From positions 1 to 8,162 of the forward strand of contig JAKEHA010000115.1 in the NCBI GenBank assembly GCA_022615275.1: 8,162 nt of DNA, in the 5' to 3' direction. The notes beneath the pieces were generated by a model. It was not told the DNA's origin. It did not search any database and worked only from the letters and a program-made list of their open reading frames with translations. The translations under genes were made by a program, and so were the position numbers. The stretch comes from Candidatus Latescibacterota bacterium. GTDB taxonomy: Bacteria > Krumholzibacteriota > Krumholzibacteriia > WVZY01 > JAKEHA01. This document shows, one piece after another, positions 4,623 to 8,162 of the stretch (position 1 is the stretch's first letter; each line of letters starts with the position of its first letter).

Positions 4623-7013
4623 GCGGGACGCATTCGTCTGTTTGGTCTGATCCTCGCCGCCGCGGGGGCGCTGGGCGCCTGCGCGTCGGATACCTTGAGC
4701 GGTGACCGTGTCGAAAACCAGCCCCCGTCGGTCTGGCTGGCGGCCGGCCCGCCCGAAGGGTCGACCGGCACCTATACCGTCGAGTTGTTCTGGGGCGGCT
4801 GGGACCCCGACGGCGAGATCGCCTTCTACGAATACCTCGTCACCGACAACGTCACCGGCGTCTTCAATCCCGCCGACACCGTGGGCGTCGGCTGGTCCCC
4901 GGTCTACGGCAACGACTCCACCTTCACGTTCTCGGCCGACTCCCTGGCCGAAGCGGCGACCGGGCAGCGGGCCGTGTTCATGCGCTCGCACACCTTCTTC
5001 ATCCGTGCGGTGGACGAGGACGATCTCAGATCGAGGGAGCCCGCGTACCGCTCGTTTACGTCGCGCACGATTTCTCCCGAGGTCCGCATCACCACGCCGC
5101 GCGCGGAGCTCGGCCTCACGGCGGCCGACATGCCGCCTATCTCGACGTTGGTTTGGAACGCAACCGACTACATCGACGACGAAGTCACCAAGCAGGACCC
5201 CGACTCCGTGCAGTGGGCCATGGTCAGCACGAAGCCGTTCAACAACAACTTCCCCGCGACGATCCAGTACCTCCGCGACAACCCGACGGCGCCGGAGTGG
5301 TACCCGTGGTCGTGGTACCGGGCGCCCGGCGATTCGGGCAAGTCGTGGACGACTCCCCCGCTGGAGTTCGGCGACTACGTGTTCGCGATTCGCGCCAAGG
5401 ACGAGGCCGGGGCGGTGACCCCGACCCTGGTGGAGCCCGTCAACGTGCGCCGCATCAAGGTGGCGCCGCGTATCTCGGGACCGACCTTCGTGGTCACCAG
5501 CACCCTGATCGGCAGCGTGGTCGCGGCGTCGTGCGACTACCCGCTCACCATCGTCGACGTCCCCGCCGGCGTGGACCTCGCGTTCGCCTTGAGCGCCTGC
5601 GCGGAGAGCTACGGCGGTACCGTGGCGGGCTATCGCTACGGCTGGGACATTTTGGATCTAAACGACCCCGAGCAGTGGGAAGTCGACTATACGCCTTTCA
5701 TCGGCTCGGTCGCCAACACGCCCGCGCGCTCGTTCAACTTCGGCACCCACACGTTCACCTCCGAAGTGATCGACAACTCCGGCTTCTGCACGCGCATCGA
5801 GATCAAGGTCAACATCGTCCGGTTCACAGGCGAGCGCAACCTTCTGGTCGTCGACGACTACCGGGTCGACGAGGTCGTGGGCCAGTCGGGTTGGACGGCC
5901 ACCAACGGCGGCGTTCCCAACGACGCCGAGCACGACAACTTCTGGCTCGATATGGTCTCCAACGTCGACGTCTTCGACCCCACACGCGACATGCTCGCGA
6001 CTTCGCAGGACCGGGAATTGCCGCTGACGACGCTGGCCGGTTACAAGGCCATCATCTGGAGCGCGTTCAGCGATCTCAACACGCGCGACGTGAGCAACCT
6101 CCCGCTGCTCTATACCTACGTTCAGTACCGTTCGCGGCGTCCGCCCGCGACGTCCCAGGGCGCGTGCAGCCCGAGCGGCGGTGTCCAGGGCAAGGTGCTC
6201 CCCAATTTGATCGGCCTCGCGATGCAGGCGGGCGTGCACGTGCTGATCACCGGCAACCATCCGGTGCAGAACGCGCTCTCGCGCACCAACAGCCCCGCGG
6301 TGCGCTGGCCGGCGATTCCCCTGTACGAGTTCGAGCGCGGCAGCCAGCAGACCGGCAGCGGGCCCGAAGACCTCGAGGATCCGCCGGGCAACCACGCCTT
6401 CGCGTACCGCGATCTGTGCGTCGACGTCATCGATTACGGATTCCTGGACAACGGGCGTGCGCGCACGCGCGGAGGAGGCTCGGTCGCGAATCAGCGCTAC
6501 TGCCCGATCAACGGCTGGCGCACGCCGAACGCACAATCGAGGCGCGACGACAGCATGCGCGCCGCGGTGGCCGCCGACCCGAATTTCCCGCGCCTCGAGC
6601 TGCGTCCCGAAGCGGCGGGTACGGGGCGCCTATTCGCCCCCACCTCGCAGGGTATCGACGTCGAGATGTACAACCCCGACTATTTCCGCCAGGGCGCGGC
6701 TTGCGGGTATGTGACGCCGCCCCGGCCGTGCTTCGAGCCCATCTATTTGCTGGAATGCCTCGACACCGCCGAGCGGACGTACCTGCAGCCGATCGCGTTC
6801 TGGACCAGCACCTACGCGGACGTGATCTCGGAGGACATCCCGGGCGCGATCGGGGCCCGCAGCGCCGTATTCGGCTTCCCGCCGGTGTACTTCAACCCCG
6901 GGCAGGTCAAGCCCGCCATCGAGTACATCTTGTTCGACGAGTGGCAGATCCCGCGCAAGCCCGTCAGCACGACGTCGCACGCACGTCTTGACGGAACGGG
7001 CGCGGCCCCGTAA
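4620..7013 (+). CDS. Outer-membrane lipoprotein with Ig/FN3-like domains and amidotransferase-like alpha/beta domain
   Basis: The protein is 797 aa, starting at TTG 4620 behind AGGAGG. Residues 1-20 are a lipoprotein signal peptide (MAGRIR, LFGLILAAAGA) with lipobox L18-G19-A20-C21. Cys21 would be lipidated, and Ala at +2 gives no inner-membrane retention signal, so the outer membrane is likely. Residues about 35-150 (PPSVWLAAGPP ... WDPDGEIAFYEY ... FFIRAVDEDD) and 152-280 (ISPEVRITTP ... YVFAIRAKDEAG) are Ig/FN3-like beta domains, and about 283-400 is probably a third. Residues about 407-777 look like an alpha/beta domain: NLLVVDDY, FWLDMVSNVDVFDP, YKAIIWSAFSD, GVHVLITGNHP, then GFPPVYFNP and the closing helix KPAIEYILFDEW. 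The same layout occurs in the two proteins encoded upstream. There is no C-terminal sorting domain, so lipidation replaces that route. Ten or so cysteines lie in the exported part. The function is unrecognised; binding or surface assembly is a guess. Confidence 0.85.
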   Translation: MAGRIRLFGLILAAAGALGACASDTLSGDRVENQPPSVWLAAGPPEGSTGTYTVELFWGGWDPDGEIAFYEYLVTDNVTGVFNPADTVGVGWSPVYGNDSTFTFSADSLAEAATGQRAVFMRSHTFFIRAVDEDDLRSREPAYRSFTSRTISPEVRITTPRAELGLTAADMPPISTLVWNATDYIDDEVTKQDPDSVQWAMVSTKPFNNNFPATIQYLRDNPTAPEWYPWSWYRAPGDSGKSWTTPPLEFGDYVFAIRAKDEAGAVTPTLVEPVNVRRIKVAPRISGPTFVVTSTLIGSVVAASCDYPLTIVDVPAGVDLAFALSACAESYGGTVAGYRYGWDILDLNDPEQWEVDYTPFIGSVANTPARSFNFGTHTFTSEVIDNSGFCTRIEIKVNIVRFTGERNLLVVDDYRVDEVVGQSGWTATNGGVPNDAEHDNFWLDMVSNVDVFDPTRDMLATSQDRELPLTTLAGYKAIIWSAFSDLNTRDVSNLPLLYTYVQYRSRRPPATSQGACSPSGGVQGKVLPNLIGLAMQAGVHVLITGNHPVQNALSRTNSPAVRWPAIPLYEFERGSQQTGSGPEDLEDPPGNHAFAYRDLCVDVIDYGFLDNGRARTRGGGSVANQRYCPINGWRTPNAQSRRDDSMRAAVAADPNFPRLELRPEAAGTGRLFAPTSQGIDVEMYNPDYFRQGAACGYVTPPRPCFEPIYLLECLDTAERTYLQPIAFWTSTYADVISEDIPGAIGARSAVFGFPPVYFNPGQVKPAIEYILFDEWQIPRKPVSTTSHARLDGTGAAP

Positions 7014-7016
7014 TAT
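6988..7016 (+). promoter_or_regulatory. Sigma70-like promoter for the metH-domain gene
   Basis: TTGACG at 6988-6993 (five of six to TTGACA) and TAATAT at 7011-7016 (four of six to TATAAT, including the key TA and final T) are separated by exactly 17 nt. The -10 box begins on the TAA stop of the lipoprotein gene. Transcription would start near 7023, giving a leader of about 70 nt. This suggests that the next gene is expressed independently. Confidence 0.4.
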
Positions 7017-7037
7017 ACCGGCACGTTCGACGTGGCA

Positions 7038-7062
7038 CGGGTTGTGCACCGCTTCGAACCCG
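7038..7062 (+). other. Small stem-loop in the metH leader
   Basis: CGGGTT at 7038-7043 can pair with AACCCG at 7057-7062 across a 13-nt loop. No T-run follows, so it is not an intrinsic terminator. It would lie in the leader of the next gene if the promoter at 6988-7016 is used. It does not resemble a known methionine- or cobalamin-related riboswitch and may be chance. Confidence 0.2.
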
Positions 7063-7093
7063 AGGTTACCCATTCGATCCCAAGACCCGCTTC

Positions 7094-8134
<1,041 letters not shown>

Positions 8135-8162
8135 AAGGATATCTTTCCCTGCCGCTGCGTGC

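Noticed and set aside
5658..6536. 292-codon open frame on the - strand inside the lipoprotein gene
   Set aside because: It has the composition of an antisense shadow of high-GC coding sequence and no recognisable domain.
5153..6991. Long 612-codon open frame on the + strand, overlapping the lipoprotein gene
   Set aside because: The translation is Arg/Gly/Pro/Ala-rich without domains, as expected for an out-of-frame reading of GC-rich codons. The lipoprotein frame has a signal peptide, ribosome site and folded-domain composition.
7014..7093. SAM or cobalamin riboswitch ahead of metH
   Set aside because: Only about 80 nt are available, with one 6-bp stem and no B12-box or SAM-I core. This is too short and simple for those elements.

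Overview
The window is GC-rich DNA, all of it used on the + strand. It holds three reading frames: a very long secreted-protein frame cut by the left edge (3-4382), a lipoprotein gene (4620-7013) and a methionine-synthase homocysteine-domain gene (7094-8134). The C-terminal LEQNYPNPFNP-type sorting domains, the secreted multi-domain proteins of no obvious enzyme class and the high GC suggest a GC-rich lineage of the FCB superphylum or a neighbouring candidate phylum (Eisenbacteria- or Latescibacteria-like). That placement is inference; no rRNA or taxonomic marker is present apart from metH.

Region 1 (3-4382) is two tandem paralogous secreted proteins joined in one open frame. Unit A (3-1355, N-terminus outside the window) has an Ig-like beta domain, an alpha/beta domain that looks class-I-amidotransferase/ThuA-like, and an 89-residue sorting domain. 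Where its stop should be, the frame runs straight into a signal peptide and the complete unit B (1350-4382, 1010 aa): signal peptide, two jellyroll-like modules, then the same Ig-like, alpha/beta and sorting-domain series. The final Leu-Lys codons of A (TTG AAG) are also plausible Met-Lys initiation codons for B, preceded by AGGAAG. The missing stop is the most unusual feature seen.

Region 2 (4383-4619) is intergenic. It has a strong GC hairpin just after the stop of B, a possible promoter, about 140 nt of leader and an AGGAGG ribosome binding site before a TTG start.

Region 3 (4620-7013) encodes a 797-aa lipoprotein with Ig/FN3-like N-terminal domains. Its C-terminal alpha/beta domain follows the same layout as the one in units A and B, so all three surface proteins may belong to one functional set, two exported by a C-terminal signal and one lipid-anchored.

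Region 4 (7094-8134) encodes a stand-alone copy of the MetH homocysteine/zinc domain, ending where a full MetH would continue into its pterin and cobalamin domains. A good sigma70-like promoter overlaps the end of the lipoprotein gene, which suggests metH is transcribed separately. The cell-surface genes and metH are probably neighbours without a shared function.
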